The notes under the pieces: model-generated
Database searches by the model: none
What the model was told of the DNA's origin: nothing
Seen by the model: only the letters and a program-made list of their open reading frames with translations
Made by a program: the position numbers and the translations under genes
Assembly (NCBI RefSeq): GCF_012932145.1
Contig: NZ_MWOK01000027.1
Span: 1-43,033 of the forward strand
Source of the DNA: Acidovorax sp. SRB_14
GTDB lineage: Bacteria > Pseudomonadota > Gammaproteobacteria > Burkholderiales > Burkholderiaceae_C
DNA: 43,033 nt
Reading direction: 5' to 3'
In this document: piece after piece, positions 7,629 through 16,323 of the stretch
How the letters are laid out: every line of letters begins with the position of its first letter
Numbering within the stretch: the stretch's first letter is position 1

Positions 7629-7687
7629 TGAATAAAAAAGGCTTCTGGCGCTTACTGGGTAAGCGCTGATAGCTATTAAATCAATAG
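7629..7687. repeat. Dispersed palindromic repeat, copy 4 (inside the meta operon)
   Basis: Perfect stem GCGCTTA (7648-7654), loop CTGGG, TAAGCGC (7660-7666), with AATAAAAAAGGCTTCTG before and TGATAGCTATTAAA after. It fills the 67 bp gap between the dehydrogenase and hydratase genes, the longest intercistronic gap in the operon. In RNA it would form a stable intercistronic hairpin. Confidence 0.85.
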
Positions 7688-7692
7688 TAATC

Positions 7693-8475
7693 ATGAACAC
7701 CACACAGATCGAATCCCTGGGTGACGAGCTCTACGAAGCGCTGCAGGCGCGCCGCACGGTGGCGCCGCTCACCAGCCGGCACCCCGACATCACCATCGAA
7801 CACGCCTACGCGATCCAGCAGCGCATGCTCGCGCGCCGCCTGGCCGCCGGCGAGCGCGTGGTCGGCAAGAAGATCGGCGTGACCAGCGCCGCCGTGATGA
7901 ACATGCTCGGCGTGTTCCAGCCCGACTTCGGCTGGCTCACCGACGCCATGGTCTACAACGAAGGCCAGGCCATCCCCGCCAACACCCTGATCCAGCCCAA
8001 GGCCGAGGGCGAGATCGCCTTCATCCTGAAGAAGACCCTGAAGGGCCCCGGCGTCACCGCCGCCGATGTGCTGGCCGCCACCGAGGGCGTGATGGCCTGC
8101 TTCGAGATCGTCGATTCGCGCATCCAGGACTGGAAGATCCAAATCCAGGACACCGTGGCCGACAACGCCAGCTGCGGCGTGTTCGTGCTGGGCGACCGGC
8201 TGGTCGATCCGCGCGACGTCGACCTGGCCACCGTCGGCATGGTGCTGGAGAAGAACGGCGAGATCGTCGCCACCGGCGCCGGCGCCGCCGCCCTGGGCCA
8301 CCCGGCCAATGCCGTGGCCTGGCTGGCCAACACGCTGGGCGCGCACGGCATCGCGCTCGAAGCCGGCGAGGTCGTGCTCTCGGGCTCGCTCGGCATCATG
8401 GTCCCGGTCACGGCCGGCGACAACCTGCGCGTGACCATGGGCGGCATCGGCGGCTGCTCCGTTCGTTTCGTCTGA
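7693..8475 (+). CDS. dmpE: 2-oxopent-4-enoate hydratase (2-keto-4-pentenoate hydratase)
   Basis: Adds water to 2-hydroxypenta-2,4-dienoate to give 4-hydroxy-2-oxovalerate. The 260-residue protein agrees closely with what I recall of DmpE: N-terminal [48 protein letters not shown] (acidic metal ligands), [23 protein letters not shown], and the [10 protein letters not shown] end. It is a paralogue of the decarboxylase gene at 10467; DmpE and DmpH form a complex so that the unstable dienol is channelled. The ATG directly follows repeat copy 4, and its ribosome binding site (AGTAATC) is weak. Confidence 0.93.
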   Translation: MNTTQIESLGDELYEALQARRTVAPLTSRHPDITIEHAYAIQQRMLARRLAAGERVVGKKIGVTSAAVMNMLGVFQPDFGWLTDAMVYNEGQAIPANTLIQPKAEGEIAFILKKTLKGPGVTAADVLAATEGVMACFEIVDSRIQDWKIQIQDTVADNASCGVFVLGDRLVDPRDVDLATVGMVLEKNGEIVATGAGAAALGHPANAVAWLANTLGAHGIALEAGEVVLSGSLGIMVPVTAGDNLRVTMGGIGGCSVRFV

Positions 8476-8488
8476 AGGAAAAACTCCC

Positions 8489-9403
8489 ATGTCCCGAAAA
8501 ATCAAATGCGCCCTGATCGGGCCCGGCAACATCGGCACCGACCTGCTGGCCAAGCTGCAGAGGAGCAGCGTGCTCGAACCCGTGTGGATGGTCGGCATCG
8601 ACCCGGAGTCCGATGGCCTCAAGCGCGCCCGTGAAATGGGCATCAAGACCGCCTCGGACGGGGTCGACGGCCTCATCCCGCACATGAAAGCCGACGGCGT
8701 GCAGATCGTCTTTGACGCCACCAGCGCCTACGTGCACGCGGAAAATTCGCGCAAGGTAAACGAGCAGGGCGCGCTGATGATCGACCTCACGCCCGCGTCC
8801 ATCGGCCCGTTTTGCGTGCCGCCGGTCAACCTCAAGGAGCACCTGGGCCAGGGCGCAATGAACGTCAACATGGTCACCTGCGGCGGCCAGGCCACGATTC
8901 CCATGGTCGCGGCGGTTTCCCGCGTGCAGGCCGTGGCCTATGGCGAAATCGTGGCCACCGTGTCGTCCAAGTCGGTCGGCCCCGGCACGCGCAAGAACAT
9001 CGACGAATTCACCCGCACCACGGCCGGTGCGGTCGAGCAGGTGGGCGGCGCCAAGAAGGGCAAGGCCATCATCATCGTCAACCCGGCCGAGCCGCCGCTG
9101 ATCATGCGCGACACCGTGCACTGCCTGACCGAGGAAGAGCCCGACCAGGCCGCCATCACGGCGTCCATCCACGACATGATCCGCGAAGTGCAGAAGTACG
9201 TGCCCGGCTACCGCCTGGTCAATGGCCCGGTGTTCGACGGCAAGCGCGTGAGCGTGTTCCTCGAGGTCGAGGGCCTGGGCGACTACCTGCCCAAGTACGC
9301 CGGCAACCTGGACATCATGACCGCCGCCGCCGCCCGCACGGCCGAGATGTTCGCCGAAGAAATCCTGGCCGGTTCGCTCACGCTTGAACCTGTGCCCGCG
9401 TAA
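8489..9403 (+). CDS. dmpF: Acetaldehyde dehydrogenase (acylating)
   Basis: Converts acetaldehyde, NAD and CoA to acetyl-CoA, the final step of the lower meta pathway. It is 304 residues with Rossmann motif [11 protein letters not shown] near the N-terminus, the nucleophile in [12 protein letters not shown] (C131), [19 protein letters not shown], and [16 protein letters not shown] good AAGGAAAAA ribosome binding site precedes the ATG 13 bp after the hydratase stop. It works as a bifunctional complex with the aldolase encoded next, passing acetaldehyde through an internal channel. Confidence 0.96.
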   Translation: MSRKIKCALIGPGNIGTDLLAKLQRSSVLEPVWMVGIDPESDGLKRAREMGIKTASDGVDGLIPHMKADGVQIVFDATSAYVHAENSRKVNEQGALMIDLTPASIGPFCVPPVNLKEHLGQGAMNVNMVTCGGQATIPMVAAVSRVQAVAYGEIVATVSSKSVGPGTRKNIDEFTRTTAGAVEQVGGAKKGKAIIIVNPAEPPLIMRDTVHCLTEEEPDQAAITASIHDMIREVQKYVPGYRLVNGPVFDGKRVSVFLEVEGLGDYLPKYAGNLDIMTAAAARTAEMFAEEILAGSLTLEPVPA

Positions 9404-9414
9404 AGAGACCGCAC

Positions 9415-10455
9415 ATGACCAACACACTCCAAGGCAAAAAAGTCCGCCTGCACGACATGACGCTGCGCGACGGCATGCACCCCAAGCGCCACCTGATGAC
9501 GCTGGAACAGATGAAGACCATCGCCTGCGGCCTGGACGCTGCGGGCATGCCGCTGATCGAGGTCACCCATGGCGACGGCCTGGGCGGCAGCTCGGTGAAC
9601 TACGGCTTTCCCGCGCACACCGACGAGGAATACCTCGGCGCGGTGGTTCCGCTGATGAAGAACGCCAAGGTCTCGGCCCTGCTGATCCCCGGCATCGGCA
9701 CCGTCGACCACTTGCGCATGGCGTACGACCTGGGCGTGCACACCATCCGCGTGGCCACGCACTGCACCGAGGCCGACGTCAGCGAGCAGCACATCGGCAT
9801 GGCGCGCCAGCTCGGCATGGACACCGTGGGCTTTTTGATGATGAGCCACATGAACAGTGCCGAGGGCCTGGTCACGCAGGCCAAGCTCATGGAAAGCTAT
9901 GGCGCCAACTGCATCTACATCACCGACTCGGCCGGCCACATGCTGCCGCACGACGTGACGGAAAAGCTCGGCGCCGTGCGCCAGGCCCTGAAGCCCGACA
10001 CCGAGCTGGGCTTTCATGGCCACCACAACCTGGCCATGGGCGTGGCCAACAGCCTGGCCGCCATCGAGGTGGGCTGCAGCCGCATCGACGCGGCCGCCGC
10101 GGGCCTGGGCGCCGGTGCCGGCAACACGCCGATGGAAGTGCTGGTGGCCGTGTGCGACCGCATGGGCATCGCAACCGGCGTCGACGTCTTCAAGATCCAG
10201 GACGTGGCCGAAGACCTGGTGGTGCCGATCATGGACTTCCCGATCCGCATCGACCGCGACGCGCTCACGCTCGGCTATGCGGGCGTGTACGGCTCGTTCC
10301 TGCTGTTCGCCAAGCGTGCGAGCGTGAAGTACGGCGTGCCGGCGCGCGAAATCCTCGTCGAGATGGGCCGCCGCGGCATGGTCGGCGGCCAGGAAGACAT
10401 GATCGAAGACACCGCGCTCACGCTGGCCAAGGCGCGCGGACTGCAAGTGGCTTGA
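9415..10455 (+). CDS. dmpG: 4-hydroxy-2-oxovalerate aldolase
   Basis: Cleaves 4-hydroxy-2-oxovalerate to pyruvate and acetaldehyde using a divalent metal. It is 346 residues: HMG-CoA-lyase-like TIM barrel with the motif [13 protein letters not shown] near the N-terminus, metal ligands in [14 protein letters not shown], and [16 protein letters not shown], followed by the C-terminal communication domain with [16 protein letters not shown]. It starts 11 bp after the dmpF stop and is the partner subunit of the acylating dehydrogenase. Confidence 0.97.
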   Translation: MTNTLQGKKVRLHDMTLRDGMHPKRHLMTLEQMKTIACGLDAAGMPLIEVTHGDGLGGSSVNYGFPAHTDEEYLGAVVPLMKNAKVSALLIPGIGTVDHLRMAYDLGVHTIRVATHCTEADVSEQHIGMARQLGMDTVGFLMMSHMNSAEGLVTQAKLMESYGANCIYITDSAGHMLPHDVTEKLGAVRQALKPDTELGFHGHHNLAMGVANSLAAIEVGCSRIDAAAAGLGAGAGNTPMEVLVAVCDRMGIATGVDVFKIQDVAEDLVVPIMDFPIRIDRDALTLGYAGVYGSFLLFAKRASVKYGVPAREILVEMGRRGMVGGQEDMIEDTALTLAKARGLQVA

Positions 10456-10466
10456 AGGACAAGAAC

Positions 10467-11255
10467 ATGGCATTGAACGCATCCACCCTCGACCAGCTTG
10501 CCGAACTGCTGGAAAACTGCCAGCTCCAGGCGCAAGACACGCTCAAGATCACGGACTCGCACCCCGACATGGACTGGGACGACGCCTACGCCGTGCAGGA
10601 CCGCATCCTGGCGCGCAAGCGCGCGCGCGGCGCCCGCGTGGTCGGCTACAAGGCGGGCCTGACCTCGCACGCCAAGATGCAGCAGATGGGCGTGACCGAC
10701 CCGGTGTTCGGCTTCCTGGTCGACGAGTTCGTCGTGGCCGAAGGCGCCGAGATCCAGGTCAGCGACCTGATCCATCCCAAGGTCGAGCCCGAGATCTGCT
10801 TCATCACGCGCACCGAGCTCAAGGGCCCCGGCTGCCACATCGGCGCCGTGCTGGCCGCCAGCGACGTGGTGCTGCCCGGCATCGAGGTCATCGACAGCCG
10901 CTACCGCGATTTCAAATTCGACCTCAAGAGCGTGGTGGCCGACAACACCTCGGCCGCGCGCTTCGTGGTCGGCGGCCGCATTGCATCGGCGCGCGACGTG
11001 GACCTGCGCACGCTCGGCGTGGTGCTCGAGAAAAACGGCCAGGCCGTGGCGCTGGGCGCCGGCGCCGCGGTGCTCGGGCACCCTGCCGCCGCCGTCGCCA
11101 TGCTGGTCAACCACCTGGGCCGGCGCGGCCAGTCGCTGCCGGCCGGCTCGCTGGTGCTCTCGGGCGGCATCACCGAGGCGGTGTCGGTGCAGGCGGGCGA
11201 CAACATCACGCTGCGCATCCAGAACCTGGGCAGCGTGTCGGTTCGTTTTGTGTGA
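10467..11255 (+). CDS. dmpH: 4-oxalocrotonate decarboxylase
   Basis: Metal-dependent decarboxylation of 2-oxo-3-hexenedioate to 2-hydroxypenta-2,4-dienoate. The 262-residue protein belongs to the same fold family as the hydratase at 7693 and shares GARVVGYKAGLTS, LIHPKVEPEICFI, IEVIDSRYRDF, VVADNTSAARF and VSVRFV, but has Lys-Ala-Gly where the hydratase has Lys-Ile-Gly, and lacks the hydratase-type QPDFG. Family members elsewhere include MhpD and NbaG. Start ATG at 10467 after GAAGGACAAGAAC, 11 bp after the dmpG stop. Confidence 0.92.
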   Translation: MALNASTLDQLAELLENCQLQAQDTLKITDSHPDMDWDDAYAVQDRILARKRARGARVVGYKAGLTSHAKMQQMGVTDPVFGFLVDEFVVAEGAEIQVSDLIHPKVEPEICFITRTELKGPGCHIGAVLAASDVVLPGIEVIDSRYRDFKFDLKSVVADNTSAARFVVGGRIASARDVDLRTLGVVLEKNGQAVALGAGAAVLGHPAAAVAMLVNHLGRRGQSLPAGSLVLSGGITEAVSVQAGDNITLRIQNLGSVSVRFV

Positions 11256-11275
11256 TAGAAAAGAAAGGCAGAAAA

Positions 11276-12253
11276 ATGCAACGGAGACAAATCATCGCCG
11301 CCGGCGTGGGCGCCGCCCTGTCGGCCCCGCTGGCCACCTGGGCGCAGGACGCCTGGCCCTCCAAACCGGTCAGGCTGATCGTGCCGTTTCCGCCGGGCGG
11401 ACCGACCGACGTGATGGGCCGCACGGCGGCCAAGGTCATGGCCGAGAAGCTGGGCCAGCCCTTCGTGGTCGAAAACAAGGCCGGCGCGGGCGGCAACATC
11501 GGCACCGAGGCCGTCGCCAAGGCGGCCACCGATGGCTACACCATCGGCCTGTCGGCGATCAGCAGCCTGGCCATTGCGCCACACCTGTACGCCAAGGTGC
11601 CGTTCTCGGTCGAGAAGGACTTTGCGCCGATCTCGCTCGTGGGCACTTCGCCGTGCGCCATCGTCGTGCACCCGACCGCGCCGTTCAACGACCTCAAGGG
11701 CCTGGTGGCCTATGCCAAGGCCAACCCGGGCAAGCTCAACTACGCGACCTCGGGCATCGGCACCAGCAACCACCTGGCGGCCGAACTGCTGCAGGCGACG
11801 GCGGGCATCCAGCTCACCAGCGTGCCGTACAAAGGCTCCAGCCAGATCGTGCCGGACCTGCTCTCGGGCATGGTCATGATGAGCATGGAAAGCTCGCTGG
11901 CCACCACGCTGCAGCACATCAAGGCCGGCAAGCTCAAGCCGATCGCCGTGACATCGGCCAAGCGCTCGCGCGCGCTGCCAGAGGTGCCGACGATTGCCGA
12001 GTCGGGCTACCCGGGCTTCGAGGTCGAGACCTGGTTCGGACTGGTCGCGCCCGCGGGCACGCCGCGCGCCATCGTGGACAAGCTCCAGGCCGCCTGGCGC
12101 GACGGCTCGAAGATGCCCGAGGCCATCAGCGCGTTCGATGCCATCTCGGCCGACATCCGCGTGCAGACACCGGCGCAGTTTGCGGACTTCATGCGCACCG
12201 AGAACGTGCGCTGGGGCGAGCTGATTCGCAAGCTGGGCATCAAGCTCGACTGA
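11276..12253 (+). CDS. Bug/TctC-family solute-binding protein (second in operon)
   Basis: Second periplasmic Bug protein of the operon, 325 residues. The signal sequence (MQRRQIIAAGVGAALSAPL) starts with paired arginines and a Tat-like RRQII but lacks a full Tat consensus, with cleavage after ATWAQ. Family marks are PVRLIVPFPPGGPTDVMGR, VVENKAGAGGNIGTE, DGYTIGLSA and VPYKGSSQIVPDLLSG. It is clearly diverged from the first Bug protein (4614), so they are unlikely to be a recent duplication and may bind different ligands. The start at 11276 follows AAGAAAGGCAG; an in-frame ATG at 11252 is less likely. Confidence 0.92.
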   Translation: MQRRQIIAAGVGAALSAPLATWAQDAWPSKPVRLIVPFPPGGPTDVMGRTAAKVMAEKLGQPFVVENKAGAGGNIGTEAVAKAATDGYTIGLSAISSLAIAPHLYAKVPFSVEKDFAPISLVGTSPCAIVVHPTAPFNDLKGLVAYAKANPGKLNYATSGIGTSNHLAAELLQATAGIQLTSVPYKGSSQIVPDLLSGMVMMSMESSLATTLQHIKAGKLKPIAVTSAKRSRALPEVPTIAESGYPGFEVETWFGLVAPAGTPRAIVDKLQAAWRDGSKMPEAISAFDAISADIRVQTPAQFADFMRTENVRWGELIRKLGIKLD

Positions 12254-12283
12254 CCCCGGGCGACGACATTCAAGGAAGCCACC

Positions 12284-12475
12284 ATGCCATTTGCCCAGAT
12301 TTACATGATCGAAGGCCGCACCACCGAGCAGAAGAAAGCCGTGATCGAAAAGGTCACAGAGGCCCTGCACCAAGCCGTCGGTGCCCCCAAGGAAAACGTG
12401 CGCGTGTGGATCCACGACGTGCCCAAGGAGAACTGGGGCATTGCGGGGATCAGCGCCCAGGAACTCGGGCGCTGA
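12284..12475 (+). CDS. dmpI: 4-oxalocrotonate tautomerase (2-hydroxymuconate tautomerase)
   Basis: Interconverts 2-hydroxymuconate and 2-oxo-3-hexenedioate, the substrate of the decarboxylase. The gene encodes 63 residues, 62 after Met removal, the canonical size of the hexameric enzyme. Numbering from the N-terminal proline: catalytic base Pro1, Arg11 (EGR) and Arg39 (NVRV) are all present. Position 50, Phe in the classical enzyme, is Trp here (KENW), a conservative aromatic change in the active-site wall. It is the last gene of the operon, followed by a strong hairpin. Confidence 0.96.
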   Translation: MPFAQIYMIEGRTTEQKKAVIEKVTEALHQAVGAPKENVRVWIHDVPKENWGIAGISAQELGR

Positions 12476-12504
12476 GCGCCGGCGCACCAGGCTCATTCCT
12501 GTTT

Positions 12505-12556
12505 TGATAGCGTGTAGCGCTTGCTGGGCAAGCGTTACACGCTGTTTTTATTGGAA
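12505..12556 (+). terminator. Repeat copy 5 remodelled as terminator of the meta operon
   Basis: A 15 bp stem, AGCGTGTAGCGCTTG (12509-12523), loop CTGGG, CAAGCGTTACACGCT (12529-12543), with a single G-T pair, followed by GTTTTTA. The core GCGCTTG/CTGGG/CAAGCG is the same as in copy 4, preceded by the typical TTTTGATAG. It lies 34 bp after the dmpI stop and 34 bp before the end of the convergent xth gene, so it probably terminates dmpI transcription and may serve both sides. Confidence 0.8.
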
Positions 12557-12576
12557 ACCCCCGGCACCCCGCCAAC

Positions 12577-13392
12577 TCACAGCATGAAGTCGTACTCCAG
12601 CGTGATGGGCGCATGGTCCGAGAATTTCTCGTCCTTGTAGATGTGTTCGCTGCGCGCCAGCGCGGCGACGGCGGGCGTCGCCAGGTGGTAGTCGAGGCGC
12701 CAGCCGACGTTCTTGGCATAGGCCTGGCCGCGGTTGCTCCACCAGGTGTAGGCGGTGTCGGTGGCGTCGGGCCGCAGATGGCGGTAAACGTCGACCAGGC
12801 CGCCGCTGTCATCGCTTGTGTGCAACAACTTTGTCATCCAGGCGCGCTCCTCGGGCAGGAAGCCGCTGTTCTTCTGGTTGCTGCGCCAGTTCTTCAGGTC
12901 GATCTGCTGGTGCGCGATGTTGATGTCGCCGCAGAGGATGAATTCGCGCTCGGCCTTGGCGCGCATCAGGTGCGGGTGGAACTCGTCGAGGAAGCGGAAC
13001 TTGGCCAGCTGGCGCTCCTCGCCCGACGAGCCGCTCGGGAAGTAGGCGCTGATGATGGAGAGCTTGCGCGCCGGCGTGTCAAAGCGCAGCTCGAGGTAGC
13101 GCCCCTCGGCGTCGAACTCGGGCGAGCCGTAGCCGATGTGCACGTCGCTGGGCTCGTGGCGCGTGTAGATGCCGACGCCCGAATAGCCCTTTTTCTGCGC
13201 AAAATGGAAATGCCCCTGCAGGCCCGCGAGCCGTTCGAACTTGCCCTGCACATCGGCCGCCTGGGCCTTGACCTCCTGCACGCAAATACAATCCGGCCGT
13301 GTTGCGGCAATCCAGGCTTCCACGCCCTTGCTGGTGGCGGAGCGGATGCCGTTGAGGTTGAGGCTGGTTAACTTGAACAAGGAATTTCCCAT
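12577..13392 (-). CDS. xth: Exodeoxyribonuclease III
   Basis: Mg-dependent AP endonuclease and 3'-5' exonuclease of base excision repair. It has the EEP-family landmarks SLNLNGIRSA (N-terminus), CVQEVKAQ (catalytic Glu), YSGVGIYTRH, LCGDINIAH (Asp/Asn pair), GWRLDYHLAT and the terminal FSDHAPI (Asp-His). With the ATG at 13392 the product is 271 residues. That ATG shares two bases with the pyrE start on the other strand (both within CCATGG), and no ribosome binding site lies before it. A TTG at 13380 giving a start just before FKLTSLNLNG is a reasonable alternative. Confidence 0.94.
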   Translation of the reverse strand: MGNSLFKLTSLNLNGIRSATSKGVEAWIAATRPDCICVQEVKAQAADVQGKFERLAGLQGHFHFAQKKGYSGVGIYTRHEPSDVHIGYGSPEFDAEGRYLELRFDTPARKLSIISAYFPSGSSGEERQLAKFRFLDEFHPHLMRAKAEREFILCGDINIAHQQIDLKNWRSNQKNSGFLPEERAWMTKLLHTSDDSGGLVDVYRHLRPDATDTAYTWWSNRGQAYAKNVGWRLDYHLATPAVAALARSEHIYKDEKFSDHAPITLEYDFML

Positions 13393-14101
13393 GGTTGGTA
13401 GCGCGCAGTCAGCAGAGCAGGACCGTTTGGCGCAGGATTTTGTGCGTTTTGCCGTGGAGTCGGGGGTGTTGCGCTTTGGCGAATTCAAGACCAAGGCGGG
13501 GCGCATGAGCCCGTATTTCTTCAACGCGGGTCTGTTCGACGACGGCGCGAAGATGGGTCGGCTGGCCGAATTCTATGCAAAAGCGCTGCTGGCCAGCGGC
13601 ACCGAGTTCGACATGGTGTTCGGCCCGGCCTACAAGGGCATTCCGCTGGCCGCCACGGTGGCGGTGGAGCTGGCGCGCCAGGGCCGCAATGTGCCGTTTG
13701 CCTACAACCGCAAGGAGGCCAAGGACCATGGCGAGGGCGGCACGCTGGTGGGCGCGCCGCTGCACGGGCGGGTGCTGATCATCGACGACGTGATGTCGGC
13801 CGGCACGGCCGCGCGCGAATCGATTGCGCTGATCGAGGCGGCGGGCGCCACGCCCCACGCGATGGCGATTGCGCTCGATCGCCAGGAGATGGCCACGGAG
13901 AATGGCCGCGACGTGGCACACAGCGCGGTGCAGTACGTGCGCGGCCAGCTGGGCCTGCAGGTGTGTGCGATCGCCACGCTGGCAGACTTATTGCATTACC
14001 TCGCGCACAGCGAGGGCGGCGGCGAGATGGCCGCACACCACGAACGGGTGCTGGCCTACCGCCAGCGCTATGGCGTCAACGAGGAAGGACCCACCCATTG
14101 A
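13391..14101 (+). CDS. pyrE: Orotate phosphoribosyltransferase
   Basis: Transfers ribose-5-phosphate from PRPP to orotate in pyrimidine synthesis. It is 236 residues with the orotate loop FKTKAGRMSPYFFNAG (about residue 35), FGPAYKGIPLA, the flexible-loop region NRKEAKDHGEGG with catalytic Lys, and the PRPP-binding motif VLIIDDVMSAGTA (about residue 130). AAGGAA lies 7 bp before the ATG, inside the xth coding region, since the two divergent genes start within the same CCATGG. The family is commonly somewhat shorter (about 213 residues in E. coli); the extra length is at both ends. Confidence 0.97.
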   Translation: MVGSAQSAEQDRLAQDFVRFAVESGVLRFGEFKTKAGRMSPYFFNAGLFDDGAKMGRLAEFYAKALLASGTEFDMVFGPAYKGIPLAATVAVELARQGRNVPFAYNRKEAKDHGEGGTLVGAPLHGRVLIIDDVMSAGTAARESIALIEAAGATPHAMAIALDRQEMATENGRDVAHSAVQYVRGQLGLQVCAIATLADLLHYLAHSEGGGEMAAHHERVLAYRQRYGVNEEGPTH

Positions 14102-14820
14102 ACAGCAAACTGTGCCGCCCGGCATGGACCCGGGCCATGGCCGGCGCGCTTCTGGCGGGCCTGTGCATGGCCGCGGCGGCGCAGCAGCCAGCGCAGACGC
14201 CCGCCAGCATCTACACCTGTGTGGACAAAGCCGGGCGCAAGCTCACGTCCGACCGCCCGATCAGCGAGTGCATCGACCGCGAGCAGCGCGAACTGGGGCC
14301 GTCGGGCACGGTGCGCCGCGTCATCGGCCCGACCCTGACGGACCATGAGCGCGCCGCCCTCGACGTGCAGCGCCGCAAGGCGCAGGAAGAGCTCCACCGC
14401 CTCCAGGAAGAGCGCCGCCGCGAGCGCGTGCTGGTGGCGCGCTACCCCGACCAGGCCGCGCACGACGCCGAGCGCATGGCGGCCCTGGCGCTGGTGGACG
14501 AGGTCAGCGACGCGGCCTCCACGCGCATTCTCGCGCTGCGCCAGCAGCGCAAAGCGCTCGACCAGGAGATGGAGTTCTACCGCAAGGACCCGGCCAAGGC
14601 GCCGATGAAACTGCGCCGGCAGCTCGCCGAGAACGACGAAGGCGTCCAAGAGCAGCAGCGCTTTCTGGCCGCGCAGGAGCAGGAAAAAGGCCGTGTGAAC
14701 CAGCGCTTCAACGCCGAACTGGCGCAGCTCAGGCGCCTGTGGGCGGCGCAGAATGTGCCGCTGGGCACGTTGCCCGCAGCCGATGCGGCGGCTTCTGCGC
14801 TCGCACCCGCGCTGCGCTGA
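14098..14820 (+). CDS. DUF4124-type exported protein with C-terminal coiled coil
   Basis: Unknown function. The TTG start at 14098 overlaps the pyrE stop by four bases (TTGA) and is preceded at good distance by GAGGAAGGA, so translational coupling to pyrE is likely. The product has 240 residues: signal peptide (AMAGALLAGLCMAAAAQQ), then IYTCVDKAGRKLTSDRPISECIDREQRELG, typical of a DUF4124 domain, where a short beta unit carries two cysteines. Residues about 80-220 are rich in Glu, Arg and Gln with long helical repeats (KAQEELHRLQEERRRERV), probably coiled coil. It is likely periplasmic or envelope-associated. An internal ATG at 14137 would cut the signal peptide short. Confidence 0.8.
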   Translation: MNSKLCRPAWTRAMAGALLAGLCMAAAAQQPAQTPASIYTCVDKAGRKLTSDRPISECIDREQRELGPSGTVRRVIGPTLTDHERAALDVQRRKAQEELHRLQEERRRERVLVARYPDQAAHDAERMAALALVDEVSDAASTRILALRQQRKALDQEMEFYRKDPAKAPMKLRRQLAENDEGVQEQQRFLAAQEQEKGRVNQRFNAELAQLRRLWAAQNVPLGTLPAADAAASALAPALR

Positions 14821-14871
14821 CCGTGGCGGGGGCGCAGGCGCCCGGCCTGCACCACGTTCCCCTGGTTGCTC

Positions 14872-16323
14872 TCAGCCGCCCAGGCGCGCGCGCAGCAGGT
14901 CGGTGGCCTGCTGCGGATTGGCCTTGCCCTTGCTGGCCTTCATGACCTGGCCGACCAGCGCATTGAACGCCTTGTCCTTGCCGGCCTTGAACTGCTCGAC
15001 GTTGCCGGGGTTGGCGGCGATCACCTCGTCGACGATCTTCTCGAGCGCGCCGGTGTCGTTCATCTGCTTGAGGCCCTTGGCCTCGATGACGGCGTCCACG
15101 TCCGCGGCGTCGCCGCTCCACAGCGCTTCGAACACCTGCCGCGCGGCATTGTTGGAGACGGTGCCGTCGGCAATGCGCCCGACCAAGTGGCCCAGCTGCG
15201 CGGCGCTGACGGGGGCGGCGTCGATGCCCGCATCCTGCAGGTTCAACCGGCGCGAGACCTCGCCCATGATCCAGTTGCTGGCCAGCTTGGCCTGGCCGCT
15301 GGCGCGCGCGGCCTGCTCGAAATACGCCGCCATGGCCTTGCTCTGCGTGAGGATCGTGGCGTCGTACTCGGGCAGGCCGTAGTCCTGCACGAAACGCGCG
15401 GCCATCACGCGCGGCAGCTCGGCCATCTCGGCACGCACGCGCTCGACCCATTCGGGCGCCACCACCAGCGGTGGCAGGTCGGGGTCGGGGAAGTAGCGGT
15501 AGTCGGCCGCGTCTTCCTTGGTGCGCATGGCGCGCGTCTCGCCCGTGTCGGGGTTGAACAGCACGGTGGCCTGCTGGATCGCGCGGCCGTCCTCGATCTC
15601 TTCGATCTGCCAGCGGATCTCGTAGTCGATCGCCTGCTGCATGTTCTTGAACGAGTTCAGGTTCTTGATCTCACGGCGCGTGCCCAGCGGCTGGCCCGGC
15701 TTGCGCACCGAAACGTTGGCGTCGCAGCGGAACGAGCCTTCCTGCATGTTGCCGTCGCAGACACCGATCCAGGTCACGAGCTTGTGCAGCTCGCGCGCAT
15801 AGGCGACTGCCTCTTCGGACGAGCGCATGTCGGGCTCGGTCACGATCTCGAGCAGCGGCGTGCCGGCGCGGTTGAGGTCGATGCCGCTCATGCCGTGGAA
15901 TTCCTCGTGCAGCGACTTGCCGGCGTCTTCTTCGAGGTGGGCGCGCACCAGGCGCACGGTTTTCTTCTCTTCGCCGAGCAGGAACGAGAGCTCGCCGCCC
16001 TGCACCACCGGGATCTCGAACTGGCTGATCTGGTAGCCCTTGGGCAGGTCCGGGTAGAAGTAATTCTTGCGCGCGAAAATGCTCACCGGCGCAATGGTGG
16101 AGCCGACGGCCAGTCCCAATTTGATAGCACAGGCGACGGCCTCGCGGTTCATCACCGGCAGCGTGCCGGGCAGCGCCAGGTCGACGGCGCAGGCCTGGGT
16201 GTTGGGCTCGGCGCCAAAGGCCGTGGAGGCGCGACTGAAGATCTTGCTCTGCGTGGCAAGCTGGGCGTGGGTCTCGAAGCCGATCACGACTTCGTAGCCC
16301 TGGATGAGTTTGGCGGTGGTCAT
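14872..16323 (-). CDS. gatB: Asp-tRNA(Asn)/Glu-tRNA(Gln) amidotransferase subunit B
   Basis: tRNA-binding and kinase subunit of GatCAB, which phosphorylates and amidates mischarged Glu-tRNA(Gln) or Asp-tRNA(Asn). The 483 residues are standard length: N-terminal [21 protein letters not shown], cradle-domain motifs [12 protein letters not shown] and [50 protein letters not shown], and the C-terminal YqeY-like domain ending LLRARLGG. It starts overlapping the gatA stop by four bases (ATGA), giving tight coupling. Last gene of gatCAB. Confidence 0.98.
   Translation of the reverse strand: MTTAKLIQGYEVVIGFETHAQLATQSKIFSRASTAFGAEPNTQACAVDLALPGTLPVMNREAVACAIKLGLAVGSTIAPVSIFARKNYFYPDLPKGYQISQFEIPVVQGGELSFLLGEEKKTVRLVRAHLEEDAGKSLHEEFHGMSGIDLNRAGTPLLEIVTEPDMRSSEEAVAYARELHKLVTWIGVCDGNMQEGSFRCDANVSVRKPGQPLGTRREIKNLNSFKNMQQAIDYEIRWQIEEIEDGRAIQQATVLFNPDTGETRAMRTKEDAADYRYFPDPDLPPLVVAPEWVERVRAEMAELPRVMAARFVQDYGLPEYDATILTQSKAMAAYFEQAARASGQAKLASNWIMGEVSRRLNLQDAGIDAAPVSAAQLGHLVGRIADGTVSNNAARQVFEALWSGDAADVDAVIEAKGLKQMNDTGALEKIVDEVIAANPGNVEQFKAGKDKAFNALVGQVMKASKGKANPQQATDLLRARLGG

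Noticed and set aside
16100-16140. ATTTGATAGCA-like sequence within gatB resembling the repeat's left block
   Set aside because: It encodes the conserved [10 protein letters not shown] segment of GatB, only about eleven bases match, and the rest of the repeat's block order is absent.
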